A stretch of DNA of 19,075 nt from an uncultured Erysipelotrichaceae bacterium. Lineage in GTDB: Bacteria; Bacillota_I; Bacilli_A; Erysipelotrichales; Erysipelotrichaceae. The notes under the pieces were generated by a model. It worked only from the letters and a program-made list of their open reading frames with translations, searched no databases and was not told the origin of the DNA. Positions 7,989-15,786 of this stretch are shown here, one piece after another. Location of the stretch: the NCBI GenBank assembly GCA_902796465.1, contig CADBPK010000117.1, forward strand, positions 1 through 19,075, read 5' to 3'. Position 1 is the stretch's first letter, and every line of letters begins with the position of its first letter. A program made the position numbers and the translations under genes.

Positions 7989-10900
7989 ATGAAACGACTG
8001 AAGGAAATTATGGATCCGGCTTTAGCGGCGGATCCGTCTATTGACAATATTGAGATCACCGAACTGAAATTCTACCGGAAGGATCAGCGTCTGTGCATCA
8101 CCGTGCACAGTCCCGATATCCTTCCATTTGATCTGTTTGAACAGATCAGCGGTACGCTGAAGGAAAAAACAGGAGCGCGGATCGAACTGGCCGTCACCTG
8201 TGATGCCTGCAACATCCGCAATACGGATCTCAGGAAATACCTGGATGCGCTGTATACGATGGATTCATCGTATTCTTTCCTTGCGACTGACACATTCCGT
8301 TATGATGAAAAGAAGCACCGGATCGATTTCCTTTTCACAGACGAAAAGGAAGCGAAAGCCGCATCCGCGCATGAAGAGGAGATTCTGCGCTACCTCGGGA
8401 CGATCGGTATGAATGATATCACGCTCCGTTTTGCAAAACAGAAAACAAAGCGCAATGATACGGAACCGCTGACGGTGGAGAATATACCGGTGAAGGAAGA
8501 AGAGGCACCGCAGCCGAGAAAACGGTATACACGCCTGAAACCGAAAGACTATCCGGTCGTCAAACTGAGTGAAGTATTTGATCCTGTACAGGATGTGCAG
8601 TTTGACGCGGTCGTTTTTGCCAAGGAAGAAAGAGAAACAAAGCAGAAGAAACTGATCCAGTCCCTGAGTGTCTATGACGGGACGGATGCCATCATCGTGC
8701 AGCGTTTTGAAGACCGTTTCACAACACGGGAAGATCTCGGGGCGATCAAGATCAATGACCTCGTGCGTTTCCACGGCAGTTTTGAAAACAACGCCTATAT
8801 GAATGCCCTGACATTCAGGGCTTCATCGGCGGAAGTGCTGGAAAAGGAAAAGATAACAGATACGGCTGAAGAGAAAAGGGTCGAGCTACATATGCATTCC
8901 AATATGTCGGAAATGGACGGCGTCTGCGATATCGGATCGATCGTCCAGTATTTCTGGGATATCGGCCACCGCGGGTTTTTCCTGACGGATCATGCGGATG
9001 TACAGTCATTTGTAAAGGCGTTCAATAAAGCACGGGGACTGAAGAAGTCAGATCCGGAACGCAAGTTCAAAGTCGGACTCGGCTGTGAAATGAACCTGAC
9101 GAATGATACGTTGTCCGTCGTTTACAACGAAGATGACAGGAAGCTGGATGACTGCACATTTGTTATCTATGACCTGGAAACGACAGGTCTCAGCTGCAAA
9201 TATGACCATATCATTGAATTCGGCGCGGTAAAGATGAAGAACGGGACAGCCATTGATACGCGGCAGATGTTCATCAAGCCGCCCATCAGCATACCGCCGT
9301 TCATTACATCCAAGACAAATATCACAAATGCGATGGTCGCTGGTGCGCAGAGTTTTGCGGAAGCCGCGGATGATCTTCTTGCCTGGATCGGCGACGGTGT
9401 CCTTGTGGCGCATAACGCATCCTTTGACTATCATTTCTTCAATGAAGAACTCAGACGCTGCGGAAGACAGCCGCTGAAGAATCCGGTCATTGATACACTG
9501 GATATGTCCCGTGCCATCCTCAGGGACAGAAGCTATTACAGACTCGGCAATATCGCCCGCAATTACCGGATCGCCTATGATGAGGAGATCGCCCACCGGG
9601 CGGATTATGATGCCGAAGTACTGGCGAATGTATTCCTCTGCCTGATGAATGATGCCCGGACGAAATACGATGTCCGTACGATCGCGGACCTCCAGCACAA
9701 GATCCAGGATGACACAGTATTCCGGAAAGTGCGCAAGAGCCATGCATGCGTGATTGCTAAGAACCAGGCCGGTCTGAAACAGCTGTATCAGCTGATCACG
9801 GAAACATATACAAAGACGCTTGCTGTTACCGGCAAAGCAGCTTCGGAAGGGGATGCGGCCGCGGAACCGAGACTGCTGCGGTCATCCCTCATGAAATACA
9901 GGGAAAACCTGCTCGTGGGATCGGCGTGCCTCAACGGGGAAGTATTTGAACTTGCCAAGAACGGGGATGACGCCCGCCTTGAAGAGGCAATGAAATTCTA
10001 CGATTATATCGAGATCCAGCCGCTGAGCAATTATTCCATTGAGATCGCGCTGGGCAACCTGCCCGATACCGAACGGCTGAAAACGGTGATCCGGCGGATC
10101 ATTGATACGGCGAAAAAGCTGGATATCCCGGTCGTTGCGGACAGTGACGCGCATTACTGCCGGAAAGACCAGAAGATATTCCGTGATGTCTACATCACGG
10201 CGCAGGGTGTCGGCGGTGTTACACATCCGCTGTTCATCCGCAATGATGACCTGCGCATGCGGACCAAAAACCCAGACCAGCATATCCGTCTGACAGATGA
10301 GATGATCCGGGAATTCGCCTGGCTGGATGACGAGGAACTGATCGATGAGATCGTCATACACAATCCGAACCGGATCTTTGACATGGTCGATGAGATCATT
10401 CCGGTTCCCCAGGGGACCTATCCGCCGCATATCGAAGGCGCAAACGATAAACTCAAGCAGGTCTGTTACGATACTGCCCGGAAAACATACGAATTCAACG
10501 GAGAGATCCCGCACCAGGTCACGGACCGTCTGGACCGTGAACTGCATGCCATCATTGAGGCAGGGTATGCGGTGAACTATTATATTTCCCATCTGCTGGT
10601 CAAAAAGTCCAATGAGGACGGGTATGTCGTCGGCTCCAGAGGTTCTGTCGGCTCCTCCTTTACGGCGACCATGTCCGGCATCACGGAAGTCAACCCGCTC
10701 CAGCCGCATTACGTATGTCCGCAGTGTCATTACAGCGAATGGATCGATGATCCGGATGTCAAATCCGGGTTTGACCTGCCGGATATCACCTGCCCGCACT
10801 GCGGCGCCAGGATCCGCGGCAACGGTCACAATATCCCGTTTGAAACATTCCTCGGCTTCCATGGCGACAAGGTTCCTGATATCGATCTGAACTTCTCCAA

Positions 10901-12323
10901 CGAGTATCAGGCAAAGGCACATGCCTTTACCAAAGAAGTATTCGGTGAAGATCATGCTTTCCGTGCCGGTACGATCGGCGGTGTGCAGGAAAGGACTGCG
11001 TACGGCTATGTGCTGGGATACTGCGAAAAGATGAATATTACCAACATGCGGCCGGTCATGAAAGATTATCTGGTGAGCGGCTGTCAGGATGTCAAGCGGA
11101 CGACCGGACAGCACCCCGGCGGCATTATCATCGTTCCGGACCAGTTCGTGGCGGAAGACTTCACGCCTGTGCAGTATCCGGCAAACGATCCGAATTCAGA
11201 GTGGAAAACGACCCATTACGACTTCCATGACATCCATGACAACGTACTGAAATTTGATATCCTCGGACATGTCGATCCGACGGCGATGAAGCTTCTCTCG
11301 GAAGTGTCGGAAATGAACCCGCTGGATGTGCCGATGAATGATCCGGAAACACTGAGCCTGTTCTCATCAGATGATGCCCTGCACGCGGATCCGCGCATCT
11401 ATAAGCAGGAGACCGGCGCGCTGGGCCTGCCGGAATTCGGCACCCGGATCACCCGGAACATGCTGGAGGAGACAAGACCGAAGAAGTTCAGCGACCTGGT
11501 CATCATTTCCGGTCTTTCCCACGGAACGGACGTATGGGCCAACAACTCACAGGATCTGGTGCGCGCGGGTCATCCGCTCGATGAAGTTATCGGATGCCGT
11601 GATGATATCATGACCTATCTGCTCAACAAGGAACTGGAGCCGGCGGATGCTTTCCAGATCATGGAATGCGTGCGTAAGGGCAAGGGCCTGACGCCGGACC
11701 AGGAAAAGAAGATGAAGGAACACCATGTGCCGGAATGGTATATCGGTTCCTGCAAGAAGATCAAATACATGTTCCCGAAGGCACATGCGGTCGCCTATGT
11801 AATGATGGGTGTCCGTGTTGCCTGGTACAAGGTGCATGATCCGGTGAGCTTCTATATCCAGTATCTCTCACTGCGGTGCGATGCCTATGAGATCGAGACG
11901 ATGACCAAAGGTCTCGTCCAGGTCCGTGCCCGCATGGATGATATCCGCAGAAGACAGAATGAATACAGTTCATCCAATCCGGTCTCCAATAAGGAAAAAG
12001 CGCTTCTCGGCACGCTGGAAGTCTGCGAGGAACTGTATGCCCGCGGATTCTCCATCGGCAACATTTCCCTGAAGAAGAGCCAGGCAACGAGATTTACAAC
12101 GGATCCGGACGATCCGAAATGCCTGATCCCGCCGTTCTCGGTGATGGACGGACTCGGCGAAAACGTTGCCCGTTCCATTGTTGCGGCCAGGGAAGAGAAT
12201 GATTTCCTGTCCAAGGAAGACCTGCTCAGAAGGACCCAGATCTCGGCAACACTGCTCAAGAAACTGGACCAGATGGGATGTCTCGGCAGTCTGCAGGAGA
12301 CAAATCAGATGTCTCTGTTCTGA
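7989..12323 (+). CDS. polC: DNA polymerase III, PolC-type alpha subunit
   Basis: This is the replicative polymerase of Gram-positive bacteria, with built-in 3'-5' proofreading. The product is 1444 residues, matching the family. Order: N-terminal domain; OB fold (about 190-285); PHP domain beginning ELHMHSNMSEMDG near residue 299; an inserted DnaQ-like exonuclease with VIYDLETTGLS near 395; the rest of PHP; the PolC zinc finger (CPQCH near 910 and CPHCG near 935); and the polymerase core with PDIDLNFS (catalytic Asp964 and Asp966) and TGQHPGGIIIVP. I chose ATG 7989 because the first homologous residues, MKRLKEIMDP, begin there. The frame extends back to 7842 only by overlapping the upstream gene. 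No Shine-Dalgarno precedes this ATG. The gene is apparently transcribed alone. No separate terminator is seen before the thrS promoter, so readthrough would meet the T-box terminator. Confidence 0.98.
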   Translation: MKRLKEIMDPALAADPSIDNIEITELKFYRKDQRLCITVHSPDILPFDLFEQISGTLKEKTGARIELAVTCDACNIRNTDLRKYLDALYTMDSSYSFLATDTFRYDEKKHRIDFLFTDEKEAKAASAHEEEILRYLGTIGMNDITLRFAKQKTKRNDTEPLTVENIPVKEEEAPQPRKRYTRLKPKDYPVVKLSEVFDPVQDVQFDAVVFAKEERETKQKKLIQSLSVYDGTDAIIVQRFEDRFTTREDLGAIKINDLVRFHGSFENNAYMNALTFRASSAEVLEKEKITDTAEEKRVELHMHSNMSEMDGVCDIGSIVQYFWDIGHRGFFLTDHADVQSFVKAFNKARGLKKSDPERKFKVGLGCEMNLTNDTLSVVYNEDDRKLDDCTFVIYDLETTGLSCKYDHIIEFGAVKMKNGTAIDTRQMFIKPPISIPPFITSKTNITNAMVAGAQSFAEAADDLLAWIGDGVLVAHNASFDYHFFNEELRRCGRQPLKNPVIDTLDMSRAILRDRSYYRLGNIARNYRIAYDEEIAHRADYDAEVLANVFLCLMNDARTKYDVRTIADLQHKIQDDTVFRKVRKSHACVIAKNQAGLKQLYQLITETYTKTLAVTGKAASEGDAAAEPRLLRSSLMKYRENLLVGSACLNGEVFELAKNGDDARLEEAMKFYDYIEIQPLSNYSIEIALGNLPDTERLKTVIRRIIDTAKKLDIPVVADSDAHYCRKDQKIFRDVYITAQGVGGVTHPLFIRNDDLRMRTKNPDQHIRLTDEMIREFAWLDDEELIDEIVIHNPNRIFDMVDEIIPVPQGTYPPHIEGANDKLKQVCYDTARKTYEFNGEIPHQVTDRLDRELHAIIEAGYAVNYYISHLLVKKSNEDGYVVGSRGSVGSSFTATMSGITEVNPLQPHYVCPQCHYSEWIDDPDVKSGFDLPDITCPHCGARIRGNGHNIPFETFLGFHGDKVPDIDLNFSNEYQAKAHAFTKEVFGEDHAFRAGTIGGVQERTAYGYVLGYCEKMNITNMRPVMKDYLVSGCQDVKRTTGQHPGGIIIVPDQFVAEDFTPVQYPANDPNSEWKTTHYDFHDIHDNVLKFDILGHVDPTAMKLLSEVSEMNPLDVPMNDPETLSLFSSDDALHADPRIYKQETGALGLPEFGTRITRNMLEETRPKKFSDLVIISGLSHGTDVWANNSQDLVRAGHPLDEVIGCRDDIMTYLLNKELEPADAFQIMECVRKGKGLTPDQEKKMKEHHVPEWYIGSCKKIKYMFPKAHAVAYVMMGVRVAWYKVHDPVSFYIQYLSLRCDAYEIETMTKGLVQVRARMDDIRRRQNEYSSSNPVSNKEKALLGTLEVCEELYARGFSIGNISLKKSQATRFTTDPDDPKCLIPPFSVMDGLGENVARSIVAAREENDFLSKEDLLRRTQISATLLKKLDQMGCLGSLQETNQMSLF

Positions 12324-12329
12324 ATCTGC

Positions 12330-12359
12330 TTGACAAAAGAAGGGTTCCGGAAGTATAAC
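12330..12359 (+). promoter_or_regulatory. Promoter of the thrS operon
   Basis: TTGACA at 12330-12335 and TATAAC at 12354-12359 are separated by 18 bp. They lie just after the polC stop and upstream of the T-box leader. Transcription should start around 12366. Confidence 0.8.
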
Positions 12360-12365
12360 AGAAAA

Positions 12366-12590
12366 AGAAATGTGATGATCAGGACATGATCTGCATGCGT
12401 GGATACAGAAAGTCTGCCGGGTGATGTAAGGCAGTCGAAACAAAGCAGATTACCACCTAGTGAACAGTGCCTTAATCGGTGACGCAGGTCTGCGTTAAAG
12501 ACGAATGAAGAGTCCGTACGGAATCCGTGCGGGAAGTAAGGTGGTACCGCGTTGCATATGATGACGTCCTTAGCGATAAGGACGTTTTTT
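12366..12590 (+). ncRNA. T-box leader (tRNA-Thr-responsive) controlling thrS
   Basis: The conserved T-box element AGGTGGTACCGCG at 12539-12551 carries the TGG bulge that pairs with the acceptor end of uncharged tRNA. Stem I is supported by ATCTGC (12389-12394) paired with GCAGAT (12445-12450) and a distal hairpin CTGCC (12414-12418)/GGCAG (12430-12434) whose loop GGGTGATGTAA has the usual GGTG-A pattern. Threonine specificity follows from the downstream gene. ACA at 12440-12442, just after GAA, is my best specifier-codon candidate; ACC at 12452-12454 is an alternative. TAAGG (12537-12541) can pair with CCTTA (12568-12572), giving an antiterminator that excludes the terminator. When tRNA-Thr is uncharged, readthrough into thrS is expected. 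The start at 12366 is the inferred transcription start. Confidence 0.93.
12564..12590 (+). terminator. Regulated terminator of the T-box leader
   Basis: A perfect 9-bp stem, ACGTCCTTA (12564-12572) with TAAGGACGT (12577-12585), has a GCGA loop and is followed by six Ts. Its left arm overlaps the antiterminator partner sequence. Confidence 0.93.
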
Positions 12591-12610
12591 ATTTCAGGAG
12601 GGGAACAATT

Positions 12611-14374
12611 ATGAGAAATTTCAAGGAAGACGCAAGTCTGAACACGCTGAATCACAGCTGCGCACACATGATGGCGCAGGCTGTCAAGCATCTGTATCCG
12701 CAGGCCAAATTCTGGGTCGGCCCGGTCGTTGAGGAAGGCTTCTATTACGATATCGACCTCGGTGATGAAGTGATCCGTGACGATGATCTGCCGAAGATCG
12801 AAAAGGAAATGAAGAAGATCGCCAAGGACGGCAAGAAAATCGTACGCAGAGAACTTTCAAAGAAAGAAGCGCTCGATATGTTCGGCGATGATCCGTACAA
12901 GGTCGACCTGATCTCCAGGATGGATGAGAATGAAACAGTCATTTCCTGTTATTCACAGGGTGATTTCACGGATCTCTGCCGCGGCCCGCATGTGGACAAC
13001 TGCAAGATGCTGAAGAACTTCAAGCTGACGAAGCATTCCGGTGCATACTGGAAAGGCGATAAGAACAATAAAGTGCTGCAGAGGATCTACGGCGTATGTC
13101 TGCCGAGCGCGGAAGATCTGCAGGATCATCTGAATGATCTCGAAGACGCCAAGCAGAGAGATCACAGAAAACTCGGCAAGGAACTGGAAATGTTCATGTT
13201 CTCCGATGTTGTCGGCTCCGGTCTGCCGATGTGGCTGCCGAACGGCTTCACGATCCGCAGGCTTCTGTCTGACTACATCATGGACAAGGAACTGGCGCAG
13301 GGATACGTGCATGTCATGACGCCGTCTGTCGCCAGCACGAAGCTCTACAAGGTCAGCGGCCACCTGGAACACTACAAGGATGATATGTTCCCGATCATGA
13401 AGAGGGAAGGGGACGAATATGTCCTGCGTCCGATGAACTGTCCGGAACACATGATCATGTATAAATCCAAACTGCATTCCTATCGTGATCTGCCGGTGCG
13501 CATTGCCGAGATCGCGAATGATTTCCGTTTTGAGGCCGGCGGGGCGCTGACGGGTATTGAGCGTTCCCGTGCGTTTACGCAGAACGATTCCCATCTGTTC
13601 TGCCGTCCGGACCAGATCGCTGATGAGATCAAAGCAGTAACGCAGCTGGTACTTGATGTTTACCGCGATTTCGGATTCAAGGAATATGAATTCCGTCTTT
13701 CCCTGCGTGACAAGGAAAACACGGAAAAATATTTCGGAAATGATGAACTCTGGGAAAGAAGTGAAGCAGAACTGCGCAAGGTCATCCAGGAGATGGGTGT
13801 CAAATATTACGAAGCAGAAGGTGAAGCTGCATTCTACGGACCGAAGATTGACGTACAGGTCAGAAGTGCACTCGGCCACGATGTGACGCTTTCCACGATC
13901 CAGCTGGATTACCAGCTGCCGGAACGCTTTGAACTGGAATATGTTGATTCCGACGGTTCCAAGGCACGTCCGGTCGTCATTCACAGGGCGATCCTGGGCT
14001 CGATTGACCGTTTCGTTGCATTCCTGCTGGAAGAAACGAAAGGAAACCTGCCTCTCTGGCTGGCACCGCGTCAGGCTGTTGTCATTCCAGTATCACCTGA
14101 AAACCACAGGGAATATGCGGAAGAAGTGGCAGCGCGCATGAAACGTGAAGGCATCCGTACGGAAGTCGATGCCAGAAATGAAAAACTCGGATACCGGATC
14201 CGCGAAGCGCAGATCAAAAAGATCCCTGTAGAGATCGTTGTCGGCGACGGTGAAAGAGAATCAGGATCCGTCACGGTCAGAAGATACGGTTCCCGTCAGG
14301 AGACGAAGATGAGCCTGCAGGAATTCCTGGATGCGGTACACGCGGAGATCGACGGCAAGGTAATGCCGCAGTAA
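12611..14374 (+). CDS. thrS: Threonyl-tRNA synthetase lacking the TGS domain
   Basis: This class II synthetase charges tRNA-Thr. The 587-residue product starts directly in the N2 editing domain, with HSCAH (His15, His19) and LCRGPH (Cys123, His127) forming the editing-site set. The catalytic core contains RPMNCPEHMIMYKS (zinc ligand Cys277), TQNDSHLF and IHRAILGSIDRF, then the anticodon-binding domain (VVIPVSPENH onward). Compared with the usual roughly 640 residues, about 58 N-terminal residues, the TGS domain, are absent. I chose ATG 12611 because AGGAGGGG at 12597-12604 is well placed. The upstream in-frame extension to 12527 lies inside the T-box terminator and is not coding. Expression is controlled by the T-box. 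The downstream gene is 15 bases away and probably co-transcribed. Confidence 0.97.
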   Translation: MRNFKEDASLNTLNHSCAHMMAQAVKHLYPQAKFWVGPVVEEGFYYDIDLGDEVIRDDDLPKIEKEMKKIAKDGKKIVRRELSKKEALDMFGDDPYKVDLISRMDENETVISCYSQGDFTDLCRGPHVDNCKMLKNFKLTKHSGAYWKGDKNNKVLQRIYGVCLPSAEDLQDHLNDLEDAKQRDHRKLGKELEMFMFSDVVGSGLPMWLPNGFTIRRLLSDYIMDKELAQGYVHVMTPSVASTKLYKVSGHLEHYKDDMFPIMKREGDEYVLRPMNCPEHMIMYKSKLHSYRDLPVRIAEIANDFRFEAGGALTGIERSRAFTQNDSHLFCRPDQIADEIKAVTQLVLDVYRDFGFKEYEFRLSLRDKENTEKYFGNDELWERSEAELRKVIQEMGVKYYEAEGEAAFYGPKIDVQVRSALGHDVTLSTIQLDYQLPERFELEYVDSDGSKARPVVIHRAILGSIDRFVAFLLEETKGNLPLWLAPRQAVVIPVSPENHREYAEEVAARMKREGIRTEVDARNEKLGYRIREAQIKKIPVEIVVGDGERESGSVTVRRYGSRQETKMSLQEFLDAVHAEIDGKVMPQ

Positions 14375-14389
14375 CACACGGAGGAAAAC

Positions 14390-14632
14390 ATGGAAAAGAA
14401 GATCGCCGTACTGGCAGTCATCGTTGAAGACAGAAAAGAAGCAGAAGTGCTGAATGGCGTTCTGCATGCGTACGGGGAATACATCATCGGCCGTATGGGC
14501 ATCCCGTACCGTGAAAAGAAGATCAGCCTGATATCTGTTGCGCTGGATGCGCCGGCAGATCTCATTCAGGAACTGAAGGAAAAGCTGGAAGCGATTCCCG
14601 GCGTAGCGGTATCGCTGGCAGTTTCCGATTAA
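14390..14632 (+). CDS. TM1266-type iron-only hydrogenase system regulator
   Basis: This 80-residue protein is a small ferredoxin-like/ACT-type fold, recognisable by the opening EKKIAVLAVIVEDR, the central HAYGEYIIGRMGIPYREKKISLISVAL and the closing IPGVAVSLAVSD. Proteins of this family are named for their co-occurrence with [FeFe]-hydrogenase maturation and structural genes (Thermotoga maritima TM1266 is the type member). The biochemical role is not settled, although the fold resembles NikR-like regulatory domains. It starts at ATG 14390 behind GGAGG at 14381-14385, 15 bases after thrS, so it shares the T-box promoter. A terminator follows immediately. The [2Fe-2S] and hydrogenase-like genes from 15787 onward fit the association. 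The name reflects the family; regulation of those genes is inferred only. Confidence 0.85.
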   Translation: MEKKIAVLAVIVEDRKEAEVLNGVLHAYGEYIIGRMGIPYREKKISLISVALDAPADLIQELKEKLEAIPGVAVSLAVSD

Positions 14633-14640
14633 ACAGGAAG

Positions 14641-14664
14641 ACTTCCCGGAAGGGAAGTTTTCTT
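14641..14664 (+). terminator. Terminator of the thrS operon
   Basis: ACTTCCC (14641-14647) pairs with GGGAAGT (14652-14658) around a GGAA loop, followed by a T-rich tail. It starts 8 bases after the regulator stop codon. Confidence 0.85.
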
Positions 14665-14671
14665 TCGCGGT

Positions 14672-14699
14672 TTCACAGAGAAAAAAATCATACTATAAT
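14672..14699 (+). promoter_or_regulatory. Promoter of the DUF4428 gene
   Basis: TTCACA (14672-14677) and a perfect TATAAT (14694-14699) have a 16-bp spacer. Transcription should start near 14706. A strong AAAGGAGG site precedes the start codon at 14750. Confidence 0.8.
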
Positions 14700-14749
14700 G
14701 AAATCAGCGAACATCCAATCAGTCATATCATGCAGAAAAGGAGGATATC

Positions 14750-15553
14750 ATGGGATTATTCGATAAAAAATACTGCAGCATCTGCGGCAATGAAATCAAA
14801 TTTCTCGGCAACAGAAAACTGAGCGACGGGAATATGTGCAAGGACTGCGCGTCAAAACTGTCCCCGTGGTTCAGCGAAAGACGTTCTTCGACAATTGAAG
14901 AGATCAAGCAGCAGCTTGCTTACCGTATGGAGAACGAAAGAGCGCTCGCTTCCTTTAATCCGACAGCGATCCTCGGTGACGGAACAAAGATCTATATCGA
15001 TGAAAACGCGAAGAAATTCGTTGTGACAAGAGCCAGGGATTTCCGCAGCGGCAATCCGGATATCATCTCCACTTCCCAGGTGATGGATGTCACGGTGGAT
15101 GTCAGGGAAAACAAAAGCGAGATCTATACAAAGGACGCGGAAGGAAAGCGCATCAGCTACGATCCGAAGAAGTATGAATACAGCTATGACTTCACGCTGA
15201 ATATGGCAGTCAACTCCCCGTGGTTCGACGAGATCAGCTTCGATCTCGACAACGGCGAAAAACCGGAATCCCGTGAAGACGACCGCTATAAGGAACTCGT
15301 ATACGAAGGCGCCAAGATCCAGCATGCGCTACGTCCGGACAAATATCCGGAGCCGGTCCTTGAAACTGAGGAAAAGAAGGAAGAAGCTGAGGATGGTGAA
15401 TGGATCTGCGAATGCGGACAGAAGAACTACGGAAACTTCTGCGCGCGCTGCGGCAAACCGAAGAAAACGAAGTGGTACTGTCCGAAATGCGGCCGTGAAA
15501 ATCTTGAAAATTTCTGCGCCGCATGCGGTACGAAGAAGCCTGACAATCTCTGA
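14750..15553 (+). CDS. DUF4428 zinc-ribbon protein
   Basis: The 267-residue protein has no signal peptide or membrane segment. A zinc finger opens it (Cys9, Cys12, Cys30, Cys33), typical of DUF4428. A middle region of about 150 residues resembles PH-like small domains found in such proteins, with DGTKIYIDENAKKFVV and alternating hydrophobic strands. A Glu/Lys-rich linker (roughly 200-217) leads to two tandem zinc ribbons: Cys220/222/231/234 (an unusual CxC first pair) and Cys244/247/256/259. Twelve paired cysteines therefore suggest three bound metals. The gene is transcribed alone, with its own promoter and terminator. Zinc-ribbon ends often mediate protein or nucleic-acid contacts, but no function can be assigned. 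The start at ATG 14750 follows a near-consensus ribosome site. Confidence 0.85.
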   Translation: MGLFDKKYCSICGNEIKFLGNRKLSDGNMCKDCASKLSPWFSERRSSTIEEIKQQLAYRMENERALASFNPTAILGDGTKIYIDENAKKFVVTRARDFRSGNPDIISTSQVMDVTVDVRENKSEIYTKDAEGKRISYDPKKYEYSYDFTLNMAVNSPWFDEISFDLDNGEKPESREDDRYKELVYEGAKIQHALRPDKYPEPVLETEEKKEEAEDGEWICECGQKNYGNFCARCGKPKKTKWYCPKCGRENLENFCAACGTKKPDNL

Positions 15554-15558
15554 TCATG

Positions 15559-15583
15559 AGTCCTGGTGAACCGGGACTTTTTT
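15559..15583 (+). terminator. Terminator of the DUF4428 gene
   Basis: AGTCCTGG (15559-15566) pairs with CCGGGACT (15571-15578) through one wobble, with a TGAA loop and a run of six Ts. Confidence 0.9.
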
Positions 15584-15603
15584 GTGTGCAAATGCACATA
15601 TAG

Positions 15604-15634
15604 TTGATAATTATTTAACAATGTCTGATATAAT
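15604..15634 (+). promoter_or_regulatory. Promoter of the hydrogenase-related operon
   Basis: TTGATA at 15604-15609 and TATAAT at 15629-15634 are separated by 19 bp. The -10 is extended by TGA at 15626-15628, which compensates for the long spacer. Transcription should start near 15641, about 146 bases upstream of the first gene. Confidence 0.78.
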
Positions 15635-15640
15635 TATGCT

Positions 15641-15786
15641 GATAAGTCATGTACTCTTTTCGTCATGATTTAATCAAAATCTCTGACTGCGGGGATCCGC
15701 CGAAAATACCGGCGAAGCGGAAGCCTGCGGTCGTCAGATCCCTCTTCCTTTCAGGGAAGAGGCAGAAAGAAAGAGGAGGAAAAAGG
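15641..15786 (+). promoter_or_regulatory. Structured 5' leader of the hydrogenase-related operon (no known riboswitch class recognised)
   Basis: About 146 bases separate the predicted transcription start from the first ATG. Visible pairings are TCTGAC (15682-15687) with GTCAGA (15733-15738), an internal hairpin CGCCG (15698-15702)/CGGCG (15710-15714) with loop AAAATAC, and CCTCTTCC (15741-15748)/GGAAGAGG (15755-15762). Alternatives exist: GGGATC (15692-15697) can pair with GATCCC (15737-15742), and CCTCTT (15741-15746) can pair with AAGAGG (15771-15776) at the ribosome binding site. These could form a translational switch, but hand-found pairings can arise by chance. No signature of TPP, FMN, cobalamin, SAM or c-di-GMP riboswitches was recognised. 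Confidence 0.45.

Noticed and set aside
9882..11114. Long open frame (410 codons) on the minus strand inside polC
   Set aside because: It lies opposite conserved polymerase sequence, shows no recognisable domain and is explained by codon bias of the plus-strand gene.
12527..12610. N-terminal extension of ThrRS that might supply the missing TGS domain
   Set aside because: It is only 28 codons, lies within the T-box antiterminator and terminator, and does not resemble a TGS domain.
12953..13984. Minus-strand open frame of 343 codons opposite thrS
   Set aside because: It is opposite the conserved synthetase core, with no domain or ribosome site of its own.
15641..15786. Leader as a known riboswitch (TPP, FMN, cobalamin, c-di-GMP, Moco)
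   Set aside because: The conserved core sequences of these classes that I can recall are not present, so only an unassigned structured leader is reported.
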